Of a stretch of DNA of 64,000 bases, positions 54,885 through 62,301 are shown piece by piece (positions within the stretch are counted from its first letter, which is position 1; the number at the start of each line of letters is the position of its first letter). The stretch spans positions 62,001 to 126,000 of the forward strand of contig NZ_JAPYRE010000005.1 of assembly GCF_029936995.1 (NCBI RefSeq), in the 5' to 3' direction. A program made the position numbers and the translations under genes. The notes under the pieces were generated by a model. The model saw nothing but the letters and a program-made list of their open reading frames with translations. It was not told the origin of the DNA and did not search any database. Origin of the DNA: Henriciella sp. (lineage in GTDB: Bacteria; Pseudomonadota; Alphaproteobacteria; Caulobacterales; Hyphomonadaceae).

Positions 54885-55892
54885 ATGACCACGGCAATCA
54901 TTGGCGCTGGTATCGCGGGGCTCAGTACTGCGGCGGAGATGAAAAGCGCCGGGCGAAAGATTAGAGTGTTCGATAAGGGCCGTGGCCCTGGCGGCCGATT
55001 GTCCACGCGCCGGGCTCAGACGCCGCTTGGCGAAATCCGGTGGGACCATGGCGCGCAGTATTTTACTGCACACTCGGATGCTTTTCAGGATGAAATTGCG
55101 CGCCTGCGGGCAGCTGGCGCCGTCACGCGCTGGCGGCCAAGACTGGCCGATATACGCCGGGGGCGGGACGGCTGGACCCTCGGCGTGCAGCCATCAAATC
55201 CTGAGGAAAAGGCCCTTTTTGTCGGAACACCCGCCATGAACAGCGTGATCAAGGCGTTGGCCGGCAGCCTCGATGTCGAATGGGGCCGGCGGGTCTCGGA
55301 GATTAAATGCGGAGCAGAGGGGAAGTTCCTGATATTTGAAGATGGTTCAGAAGAAGGTCCATTCGAGCATGTGATCAGTGCTGTACCTGCTGAGCAGGCT
55401 GCTGAGCTGCTTATCGGGACAAGCGACCGGCTGGCCGGAGAAGCAGCTGCGGCACATTCGGCACCATGCTGGGCGGTGATGCTGGCATTCGGGGCTGCCG
55501 TTCCCGTCAACTGGGATGCGGCAAGAGTATCCGGTAACGCGATAAGCTGGGCTGCGCGGAATCAGTCAAAGCCGGATCGTGGTAGTCACGAAAGCTGGGT
55601 CTTACATGCCAGCACTGACTGGAGCCGGGCCCATACCGGTATGAGCAGGGAGGATGTTGCCGACAGGTTGAGCCATGAATTCCTTGATATGTCCGGCATG
55701 CGGGCAGGCCCTGTGCATGTGAGCGCACACCGCTGGCTTTACGCTAAGGTCGAACAGGCGGCTGAGACCCTATATGGCTGGGATCCGCAGACGGGAATTG
55801 CTGCGGTTGGAGACTGGCGTTCCGGCCCCCGTGTGGAGGCTGCCTGGTTGAGCGGGCGCGCCTGCGGAAAATTTCTAGTCAGGATTGTATAA
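54885..55892 (+). CDS. NAD(P)/FAD-dependent oxidoreductase (renalase-like)
   Basis: 335 residues. The FAD site is AIIGAGIAGLSTAAEMKSAG, followed by VFDKGRGPGGRLSTRR (the GGRxS motif) and RWDHGAQYFTAH. The end has AAVGDWRSGPRVEAAWLSG. Renalase-like enzymes oxidise dihydronicotinamides or amines; bacterial members near DUF2256 are often linked to light or photo-oxidative stress. The substrate is unknown. Confidence 0.9.
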   Translation: MTTAIIGAGIAGLSTAAEMKSAGRKIRVFDKGRGPGGRLSTRRAQTPLGEIRWDHGAQYFTAHSDAFQDEIARLRAAGAVTRWRPRLADIRRGRDGWTLGVQPSNPEEKALFVGTPAMNSVIKALAGSLDVEWGRRVSEIKCGAEGKFLIFEDGSEEGPFEHVISAVPAEQAAELLIGTSDRLAGEAAAAHSAPCWAVMLAFGAAVPVNWDAARVSGNAISWAARNQSKPDRGSHESWVLHASTDWSRAHTGMSREDVADRLSHEFLDMSGMRAGPVHVSAHRWLYAKVEQAAETLYGWDPQTGIAAVGDWRSGPRVEAAWLSGRACGKFLVRIV

Positions 55893-55932
55893 GTAACTTG
55901 AAATTAAGTCCGAATTACAATTTCTTCCCGGC

Positions 55933-57435
55933 ATGGGTGATGGGGCGCACGCAGGCTTAACGGTCATTCCGTTTGCCAGAGAGGGAACCGGGCCGACCGG
56001 CAAGAGCGGGGCAGGCGGTACGCTTGGGGAAGCGATCGCCCGTTCTGAAGCCCTGCCGCCTGAGCTGAGTGCGCGGAAGGTTCTTTCTGCTGCGCAAAAG
56101 ACCACGGCCTTGCTTATCCTGTCGGGTGGGCTGGCCGCTTTTGTCTTGCAACCATACTTTACCTCGCTCGCCCTGCGTTTTCTCTTCTGGTCTGTGTTCT
56201 TCCTCATCGTGAGCTGGCGTTTCGGTCTGGCTGTCGCCGCCCTCAGCCAGCGCCTGGTCCGGGAGGCGCCCGCAAGGCATGCAGCGGACGAAGAGGAAAC
56301 GGAGCTGCCCGTCTATTCGGTGCTGATTGCCCTGCGCGACGAAGCGGGGATGATGCGCCAGCTGGCTGAAAGCCTTTCCAGGCTGGACTGGCCGGCAGAC
56401 AGGCTCGAAATCTTTCTCCTGGTCGAGGAGGATGATCCTGAAACACGTGAAGCTGCCGAAACTGCAATGTTTCCGGCCGGTACGCATATTCTAACCGTCC
56501 CGGCGGGTGTTCCCCTCACAAAGCCACGCGCGCTGAATTATGGCCTGGCGCGAGCCCGCGGCAGATATGTCACGATTTATGATGCGGAAGACCGGCCGGG
56601 TCCTCAACAATTGAAGCAGGCGCATGAGGGTTTCAGGCGTTTTGCCCCGGATGTGGTCTGCCTGCAGGCTCCTCTTGTTGCCACAAATGGGGCATCGAGC
56701 TGGATCGCCTCGCAATGGGCGCTTGAGTATGCGGTGCAGTTCGGCCTCTACGTGCCGGCACTTTCAGCGCTAGAGCACCCTGTGATGCTGGGAGGGACCA
56801 GCAACCACTTCCTGCGCGAGGATCTTGTCTCGATGGGCGGCTGGGATGCCTGGAACGTGACCGAGGATGCAGATCTCGGCATCCGTGCTGCCCGGCTTGG
56901 CGCGCGCACGCGAACCATTACGAGCCCGACCCTGGAATCGGCACCCGAGAGTTTCTCCATATGGCTCAAGCAGCGTGGGCGCTGGATAAAGGGATACATG
57001 CAGACATGGCTGGTCTGTATGCGCAAGCCGGTGAGCCTTGTGCGGGAGCTCGGCCTGATGCGCTCGATCAGCCTTCAGCTGACGCTTGGTGGAAGCATTC
57101 TGAACGCCTTTCTCTATGGCCCGATGACGATCTATGTCGTTGCCGGGCTTGTTTTCCCGGATGTGCGTCTGGATACGATCAGTTTCGCGCTTTTCAGCTT
57201 TGGCTGGTTTGCCAGCACGCTCTGTGACTTCGCCGCGCCGGGCCGCTGGTCTTTCACGCGTGTGCTTGCGGCCCTGACGCGCCCCCTCTACTGGCCCTTG
57301 CAGACGCTGGCTGCGGTAAATGCCGTTTACGGGCTTGCAGTCAAACCCTTCTTCTGGGCAAAGACCCCGCACCGTCCTGAAGAAGAGGCCGAGCAGAGAG
57401 CATGGCAGGCTGGATCATCACAATTACCGTCATAG
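55933..57435 (+). CDS. Family 2 glycosyltransferase, processive type (XagB-like)
   Basis: 500 residues. Two helices near the N-terminus (about 57-95) precede the GT-A domain: YSVLIALRDEAGM, DAEDRPGPQQ (DxD equivalent), TEDADLGIR (catalytic Asp) and QRGRWIKGYMQTW, the QxxRW motif of processive synthases. Three or four helices close the protein. This layout matches XagB-type synthases of cell-surface polysaccharide in alphaproteobacteria. No clear ribosome binding site precedes the ATG. The last 34 nt overlap a small membrane protein gene. Confidence 0.9.
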   Translation: MGDGAHAGLTVIPFAREGTGPTGKSGAGGTLGEAIARSEALPPELSARKVLSAAQKTTALLILSGGLAAFVLQPYFTSLALRFLFWSVFFLIVSWRFGLAVAALSQRLVREAPARHAADEEETELPVYSVLIALRDEAGMMRQLAESLSRLDWPADRLEIFLLVEEDDPETREAAETAMFPAGTHILTVPAGVPLTKPRALNYGLARARGRYVTIYDAEDRPGPQQLKQAHEGFRRFAPDVVCLQAPLVATNGASSWIASQWALEYAVQFGLYVPALSALEHPVMLGGTSNHFLREDLVSMGGWDAWNVTEDADLGIRAARLGARTRTITSPTLESAPESFSIWLKQRGRWIKGYMQTWLVCMRKPVSLVRELGLMRSISLQLTLGGSILNAFLYGPMTIYVVAGLVFPDVRLDTISFALFSFGWFASTLCDFAAPGRWSFTRVLAALTRPLYWPLQTLAAVNAVYGLAVKPFFWAKTPHRPEEEAEQRAWQAGSSQLPS

Positions 57436-57635
57436 TCATTGGCGTGGCCGGTATCGTCATGGCAAATTTCAGGATGGGCAAGATACGCAAGGATGGCCGT
57501 CCCAATCAGGTGCCGTGGGGCATGGTCATGGTTTTCTGTGTGCTGGCCATCTTCATGGCCGTGGTCCACGGGATAAACCTTGCAGGCTTCGAGACCGGCC
57601 CGGAGCATAGCCTGCTCGGGCGTTTCGGCAGATAA
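57402..57635 (+). CDS. Small membrane protein overlapping the glycosyltransferase gene
   Basis: 77 residues with two hydrophobic helices (about 3-20 and 40-58) and a basic loop (RMGKIRKDGRPNQ). It starts 34 nt inside the glycosyltransferase gene, so it is probably co-translated. The family is not recognised. Overlap and topology suggest an accessory subunit of the synthase, but this is inference. Confidence 0.75.
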   Translation: MAGWIITITVIVIGVAGIVMANFRMGKIRKDGRPNQVPWGMVMVFCVLAIFMAVVHGINLAGFETGPEHSLLGRFGR

Positions 57636-57699
57636 TCCGAGACCCTGTTGCGTGTGGCGCCTGATTGAAGGACAAAGCCCGCGAGCAGGGAGTAATGAC

Positions 57700-58692
57700 A
57701 TGCGGATAATCCTCAGCGCACTGGCGGTTCTGTTCAGCACACCGGCAGCACAGGCCGGCCCCATGCTGGCTGATTTCGAATATCCTTGGCCGGTAGAGCG
57801 CCACGCCCTTGTCAGTCAGGGACAGGCGCTTGAAATGGCCTATCTCGATATCAGGCCGGAAGCCGACAATGGCCGCACCGTTGTCCTGCTGCATGGCAAG
57901 AATTTCTGCGCCGCCATGTGGGAAAAGACCGCCCGTTTCCTTCTTGAGGCCGGATACCGCGTGATCGCGCCGGACCAGATCGGTTTTTGCAAGTCCTCAA
58001 AACCTCAAGGCTACCAGTATGGCCTGCACACACTGGCGGCGAACACGAATGGCCTTCTGAAGGAGCTTGGGGTCGAAAAGCCTGTCATCATGGGGCACAG
58101 CATGGGCGGCATGCTGGCGGCACGCTATGCGCTCCAGTATCCCGATGAAACCGGGGCGCTCGTCATGCTGAACCCGATCGGGCTGGAAGACTGGCGCGCC
58201 AAGGGTGTGCCGGAGATCACTGTCGATGAGCTTTATGAAAGCCAGCTCAAGACCACGCGTGAAGGCATCAAGGGCTATCAGCAATCGACCTATTATGTCG
58301 GCAACTGGCAGCCACGCTATGACCGCTGGGTGGATATGCTGTGGAGCATGTACCAGGGAGAAGGCGGCAACATCACCGCCTGGCATCAGGCCCTGACAGC
58401 CGACATGATCTTCAACCAGCCGGTCGTGCACGAATTTCCCGCCATCGCGGTGCCAACGCTCCTTCTGATCGGGGAGAAGGACAACACTGCCCTTGGCAAG
58501 GGCCGGGCGAGCGAAGCGGTGCGGGCGCAGCTTGGCAATTACACCGAACTGGCGCGTGCGACCGAGGCAGCTATTCCTGACGCGACACTGGTGACGTTTC
58601 CAGAGCTTGGCCACAGCCCGCATGTCGAGGCTCCCGAAAAGTTCCTGCCCGCTTTGAGAGATGGGCTGCGCGCTCTCCGCGCGACCGAGTAG
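57700..58692 (+). CDS. Exported alpha/beta hydrolase
   Basis: 330 residues from the ATG at 57700, which has AGGGAG 8 nt upstream. A signal peptide (ILSALAVLFSTPAAQA) is followed by an alpha/beta hydrolase: oxyanion region LLHGKNFCAAMWEK, nucleophile IMGHSMGGMLAA (Ser), a later Asp near LLIGEKDNTAL and His in ELGHSPHVEAPEKF. Substrate unknown. Secretion and position after a polysaccharide synthase suggest deacylation or trimming of an envelope product. Confidence 0.9.
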   Translation: MRIILSALAVLFSTPAAQAGPMLADFEYPWPVERHALVSQGQALEMAYLDIRPEADNGRTVVLLHGKNFCAAMWEKTARFLLEAGYRVIAPDQIGFCKSSKPQGYQYGLHTLAANTNGLLKELGVEKPVIMGHSMGGMLAARYALQYPDETGALVMLNPIGLEDWRAKGVPEITVDELYESQLKTTREGIKGYQQSTYYVGNWQPRYDRWVDMLWSMYQGEGGNITAWHQALTADMIFNQPVVHEFPAIAVPTLLLIGEKDNTALGKGRASEAVRAQLGNYTELARATEAAIPDATLVTFPELGHSPHVEAPEKFLPALRDGLRALRATE

Positions 58693-58743
58693 AAAGTCTC
58701 CACTTGGCCGTATTCTGCTTGTGCTGTGCGGCGTTCTAGTATA

Positions 58744-58758
58744 GAACATAAAAAGAAC
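58744..58758. promoter_or_regulatory. Alphaproteobacterial LexA (SOS) box candidate
   Basis: GAAC-ATAAAAA-GAAC, which on the other strand is GTTC-N7-GTTC, the direct-repeat SOS box of alphaproteobacteria with the usual T-rich spacer. A third half-site (GTTC at 58733) keeps the same 11-bp period. The site lies just before the ribosome binding site of the SnoaL-like gene. Confidence 0.6.
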
Positions 58759-58776
58759 AAAATGGGAGGTGGTGTC

Positions 58777-59148
58777 ATGGACCGGAATGAACTTAAAGCC
58801 CTCGGCGAGCGTGTCGTCGCGGCCAACAATGATGGCAGCTACAAATCGTTGCTCGACAGTGTTTATGCCTCCGGTTGTGTCTCCGTGGAATCGGCGCCGA
58901 TGCCGGATGGCAGCGCGGAAACAGCCGGCCTGGAAGGCATTGCCGGGAAATGGGCCTGGTGGGAGGACAATCACACGGTTCACGACACGAAGGCGACCGG
59001 GCCGTTCCTGCATGGCGATGACCGCTTCGGCGTGATCTTCGAGATAGACGTGACCGTGAAAGAGTCCGGCGAACGCATGCAGATGCAGGAAGTCGCCGTC
59101 TACACGGCCCGCGATGGCCTGATCGTTCGGGAAGAATTCTTCAATTAG
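58777..59148 (+). CDS. SnoaL-like (NTF2-fold) protein
   Basis: 123 residues from the ATG at 58777, with GGGAGG 7 nt upstream. The fold is the nuclear transport factor 2/SnoaL cone: LGERVVAANNDGSYKSLLDSVYA, GLEGIAGKWAWWEDNHTVH and VAVYTARDGLIVREEFF. Such proteins are enzymes, immunity or binding proteins. A LexA-type box precedes the gene, so it may be part of the SOS response. Confidence 0.85.
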   Translation: MDRNELKALGERVVAANNDGSYKSLLDSVYASGCVSVESAPMPDGSAETAGLEGIAGKWAWWEDNHTVHDTKATGPFLHGDDRFGVIFEIDVTVKESGERMQMQEVAVYTARDGLIVREEFFN

Positions 59149-59169
59149 CCACAGTAGCGGGTAATTGGC

Positions 59170-59192
59170 TGCGTCAGATAGGCTCTGACGCA
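59170..59192. promoter_or_regulatory. Inverted repeat upstream of the acyl-CoA dehydrogenase operon
   Basis: TGCGTCAGA (59170-59178), TAGGC, TCTGACGCA (59184-59192): a perfect 9-bp dyad 82 nt before the acyl-CoA dehydrogenase ATG. It lacks a U-run, so an operator or the end of the SnoaL-like transcript are both possible. Confidence 0.45.
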
Positions 59193-59273
59193 AAGGAAGG
59201 CTTGGACCTTGTCTTCAGCTCACGCTAGTGTGCTATCAGCAAGTATAGAGAGAGCCCGGAGGAAGCCAAACCC

Positions 59274-60488
59274 ATGCCGTACGATACACCGTCTGACCTT
59301 GAAGCCTTCCGCACCGAAGTGCGCGAATGGCTTGATGAAAACTGCCCGGAATCCATGCGCACTCCCATGCCGGAAGACGAAGTTGTCTGGGGCGGGCGCC
59401 GCGAAAAGTTCAAGAACCCTGACTCGAAAATCTGGCTTGAGCGGATGGGCGAGAAGGGCTGGACGGCGCCGACCTGGCCAACCGAGTATGGCGGTGGCGG
59501 GCTCTCGCGCGAGCAGGCCAAGGTGCTGGATGAGGAGATGCGCCGCATCAATGCGCGCACGCCACTTTTCTCCTTCGGCCTCTGGATGTTCGGCCCGGCC
59601 CTGATCGAGTTCGGCAATGAAGAACAGAAGAAGCGTTTCCTGCCGGATATCGTGATGGGCAAGACGCGCTGGTGCCAGGGTTACTCCGAGCCAGGTGCAG
59701 GCTCTGACCTCGCCGGTCTTCAGACCAAGTGCGAGGACAAGGGCGATCATTACCTGATCAACGGTCAGAAGGTCTGGACGTCATATGCCGATCAGGCCGA
59801 CTGGATTTTCTGCCTGGTGCGCACGGACAGCTCGGTGAAACATGAAGGTATCAGCTTCATCCTGTTCGACATGGAGAGTGAAGGCGTGGAAACCCGCCCG
59901 ATCAAGCTCATTTCCGGTTCGTCGCCCTTCTGCGAAACCTTCTTCAACGATGTAAAGGTCCCGAAGGACCAGCTCGTCGGCGAGGTGAATGGCGGCTGGA
60001 AGATCGCCAAGCGCCTGCTGCAGCATGAGCGGTCCTCCATCTCGGCCAGCGGTTTTGGTTCGGCCCGTGGTTCCGGCATGCTCGGCCCGGAGGAATATGC
60101 CAAGATCCATGTCGGCACCGACAAGGACGGCAAGGTACTCGACGGGGACCTGCGCGGACGCATCGCCGATCACATGATGTACGCGAAAGCCTTCAATCTG
60201 ACGGTCAGGCGCTCCGGCGAGCAGGCCAAGGCCGGCCAGGAAGTCGGCCACACCGCGTCCATCATCAAGTATGCCGCCGCCAAGATGAACCAGGACAAGT
60301 TCGAGCTGATGATCGAGGCGCTCGGCACGGAAGGGCTCGGCTGGGAAGGCGAGGGTTTCGACAAGGGCGCGAAGATGGCGACCCGTGGCTGGCTGCGCTC
60401 CAAGGGCAACTCGATCGAGGGCGGCACGAGCGAGGTCAACCTCAACGTCGTGGCCAAGCGCGTGCTCGGCCTGCGCGAGCACCAGTAG
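59274..60488 (+). CDS. Acyl-CoA dehydrogenase, large-subunit type
   Basis: 404 residues. Features: FRTEVREWLDENCPES, the FAD/substrate segment WCQGYSEPGAGSDLAGLQT, and IEGGTSEVNLNVVAKRVLG at the end. A GGAGG site precedes the ATG. The sequence resembles pimeloyl/long-chain acyl-CoA dehydrogenase large subunits. With the related gene at 60793, it probably forms a hetero-oligomer, as seen with FadE28/FadE29-type pairs. Confidence 0.93.
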   Translation: MPYDTPSDLEAFRTEVREWLDENCPESMRTPMPEDEVVWGGRREKFKNPDSKIWLERMGEKGWTAPTWPTEYGGGGLSREQAKVLDEEMRRINARTPLFSFGLWMFGPALIEFGNEEQKKRFLPDIVMGKTRWCQGYSEPGAGSDLAGLQTKCEDKGDHYLINGQKVWTSYADQADWIFCLVRTDSSVKHEGISFILFDMESEGVETRPIKLISGSSPFCETFFNDVKVPKDQLVGEVNGGWKIAKRLLQHERSSISASGFGSARGSGMLGPEEYAKIHVGTDKDGKVLDGDLRGRIADHMMYAKAFNLTVRRSGEQAKAGQEVGHTASIIKYAAAKMNQDKFELMIEALGTEGLGWEGEGFDKGAKMATRGWLRSKGNSIEGGTSEVNLNVVAKRVLGLREHQ

Positions 60489-60497
60489 AGACTGGAA

Positions 60498-60782
60498 ATG
60501 CCGACATGGGTGTACCTGCTTGTGATCATCGGCCTGCCTGTTCTGGCAGGCGTGATCAACGGGCTTATTCGGGAGCGGACCGGGCTGCGCAAGTTCGTCT
60601 GGATGGCAGCAGCCGCTCCCGTGGTGATCTATCTCGTGCTCGGCATGGCTGCCGGTCAGCGCATGCCGGTGGATGTCGTCCTGATTTTCGGGGCGATCGC
60701 CTTTTTCTGGCTCGCGCTTGGCTGGACCAGCAAGAAAATTACCAAGGAAGTTCGGGACGCAGTTCTCGATAATATGGGTTGA
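60498..60782 (+). CDS. Small membrane protein between two acyl-CoA dehydrogenase genes
   Basis: 94 residues with three hydrophobic segments (about 5-22, 34-52, 58-75) and a charged end (SKKITKEVRDAVLDNMG). It lies 9 nt after one dehydrogenase gene and 10 nt before the other, so the three are one operon. No family is recognised. Confidence 0.78.
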   Translation: MPTWVYLLVIIGLPVLAGVINGLIRERTGLRKFVWMAAAAPVVIYLVLGMAAGQRMPVDVVLIFGAIAFFWLALGWTSKKITKEVRDAVLDNMG

Positions 60783-60792
60783 GGAACAAAAG

Positions 60793-61929
60793 ATGACGTT
60801 TGTACTGACTGAAGACCAGGAGATGCTGCGCGATACCGCAGTGAATTTCACGCGAGATGAGCTGCCGGTAAAGCACCTGCGCACGCTCCGCGACAATGGC
60901 AAGAACGGGGTCGACGCTGAAGCCCGCCAGAAACTCGCGGAGCTCGGTTTCTTCGGCGTGCTGATACCGGAAGAATATGACGGGGTGGGCATGGGGCTCA
61001 CTGCAATGGGGCAGGTCATGGAAGCGCAAGGCCGCACGCTCGCGTCCACGCCGCTGCTCCAGACGGCCTGTATCGGCGCGTCCGCCATCCTGCTTGGCGG
61101 CACTGAAGCCCAGAAGAAAGAATGGCTGCCAAACATCGCCTCCGGAGAAGTGACGACCGCACTCGCACTGGACGAGGGCAGTCACCACAATCCCACCGGC
61201 GTTGCCACTGAAGCCGAGAGCAATGGGCAGGGCTACACGCTGAACGGTGCGAAAAAGTATGTTCAGGATGGCCACCATGCCGATGTCTTCATCGTGGTTG
61301 GGCGCACATTTGGTGAAGCCGGCGACACCCACGGCCTGACGCTGTTCCTTGTCCCGCGGGATGCCAAGGGCGTGAGTGTCCAGACGCTGAACACGGTCGA
61401 CAGTCACGGCGCAGCGCATCTCACACTGGAAGACGTGCAGGTTGATGAAGCCCATGTCCTCGGCGCGCCCGACAAGGGCCACGATATCCTTGAGCCCGTG
61501 CTCGATCGGGCCCGGATCGCGCTCGCAGCAGAAATGCTTGGCTCATCGCTTGCCGCTTTCGAGATGACGCTGGAATACCTCCAGACCCGCAAGCAGTTCG
61601 GCCAGCTGATCGGTTCATTCCAGGCGCTTCAGCACCGGGCCGCGCAGATGTTTACCGATATCGAGCTGACCAAGTCCTGCGTGGCTGCGGCGCTCTCGGC
61701 TGTCGACGAGCAGCGCAATGATATTGCCGAGCTGGCAAGCCTCGCCAAGGCGCGGGCAGGCGAGACGGTCCATCTCGTTTCGAATGATACGGTACAGCTG
61801 CATGGTGGTATCGGCATGACCGATGATCACGAGTCCGGTTTCTATATGAAGCGCGCGCGTGTGCAGGAAGCCCTGCTTGGCTCAGCGAGCTTTCATCGTG
61901 ACCGCTATGCCCAGATGAACGGCTTCTAG
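60793..61929 (+). CDS. Acyl-CoA dehydrogenase, small-subunit type
   Basis: 378 residues from MTFVLTEDQEMLRDTAVNF, with AGGAA upstream. The C-terminal FAD-binding half is clear (RIALAAEMLGSSLAAFEMTLEY, HGGIGMTDDHESGFYMKRA). It lacks the longer N-terminal stretch of its partner, which is common for the smaller subunit of heteromeric acyl-CoA dehydrogenases. No recognisable CoA ligase or hydratase gene is adjacent. Confidence 0.92.
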   Translation: MTFVLTEDQEMLRDTAVNFTRDELPVKHLRTLRDNGKNGVDAEARQKLAELGFFGVLIPEEYDGVGMGLTAMGQVMEAQGRTLASTPLLQTACIGASAILLGGTEAQKKEWLPNIASGEVTTALALDEGSHHNPTGVATEAESNGQGYTLNGAKKYVQDGHHADVFIVVGRTFGEAGDTHGLTLFLVPRDAKGVSVQTLNTVDSHGAAHLTLEDVQVDEAHVLGAPDKGHDILEPVLDRARIALAAEMLGSSLAAFEMTLEYLQTRKQFGQLIGSFQALQHRAAQMFTDIELTKSCVAAALSAVDEQRNDIAELASLAKARAGETVHLVSNDTVQLHGGIGMTDDHESGFYMKRARVQEALLGSASFHRDRYAQMNGF

Positions 61930-62301
61930 GCCAGCAAAACAGACCCTGACCGCATAAAAACAGACCGGAGCTTCTTATCGAAGCCCCGGCCTGTCTGCCG
62001 TGCATAGTGAATGGTCCGGTTACGCATGCACGGCACCAGACGTATCTGGAACAAAGATAACACCAGAGCGGCAAACGCGGTTCCACGCGAACGGAAATTA
62101 GATAGCTGATCCTGTGGACAGATTTACGCAGGAAGCCCTGTTTGGCGGTACTTGCAGTGGTCTGAGGATGGTCTGACGACGGGCCAGAAAATGCTGCTGC
62201 AAGGTCCCGGCACTGCATGCCCTGTCACATCAGGCAACCATTGAAGCACAACGCGCGAGGGCTAAGGTAAGTCTCCTGAGACAAGGAGATTGCCACCCCT
62301 C
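61930..62301. other. Gene-free 372-nt region with strong secondary structure
   Basis: No credible coding frame on either strand. Structure is concentrated at 61956-62035 (see the candidate RNA). The rest contains a direct repeat TGGTCTGA at 62158-62165 and 62169-62176 (11-bp spacing), which could be a regulator site for the glutamate-synthase-like gene. An AAGGAG site at 62284-62289 serves that gene. Confidence 0.6.
61956..62035 (-). ncRNA. Candidate small RNA with intrinsic terminator (5' end undefined)
   Basis: Read on the minus strand, a 10-bp inverted repeat TGCCGTGCAT/ATGCACGGCA (62026-62035, 61996-62005) with a 20-nt loop comes first. A 15-position stem follows (61980-61994 with 61960-61974, 13 pairs, loop GATAA), directly followed by TTTTT (61960-61956 region). 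This is a textbook factor-independent terminator pointing to the minus strand, where no gene lies upstream for 1.9 kb. A small RNA of about 80-200 nt is the simplest reading. No clear promoter was found, so the 5' end is unknown. Confidence 0.5.

Noticed and set aside
57997-59193. 398-codon minus-strand open frame
   Set aside because: Antisense to the alpha/beta hydrolase and the SnoaL-like gene, with no recognisable domain and no ribosome binding site.
59781-61136. 451-codon minus-strand open frame
   Set aside because: It lies antisense to the acyl-CoA dehydrogenase genes and the small gene between them, crosses gene borders, and shows no domain.
61652-62218. 188-codon minus-strand frame entering the gene-free region
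   Set aside because: It starts in the intergenic region without ribosome binding site and then runs antisense to an acyl-CoA dehydrogenase gene. The terminator and hairpins inside it fit an RNA better.
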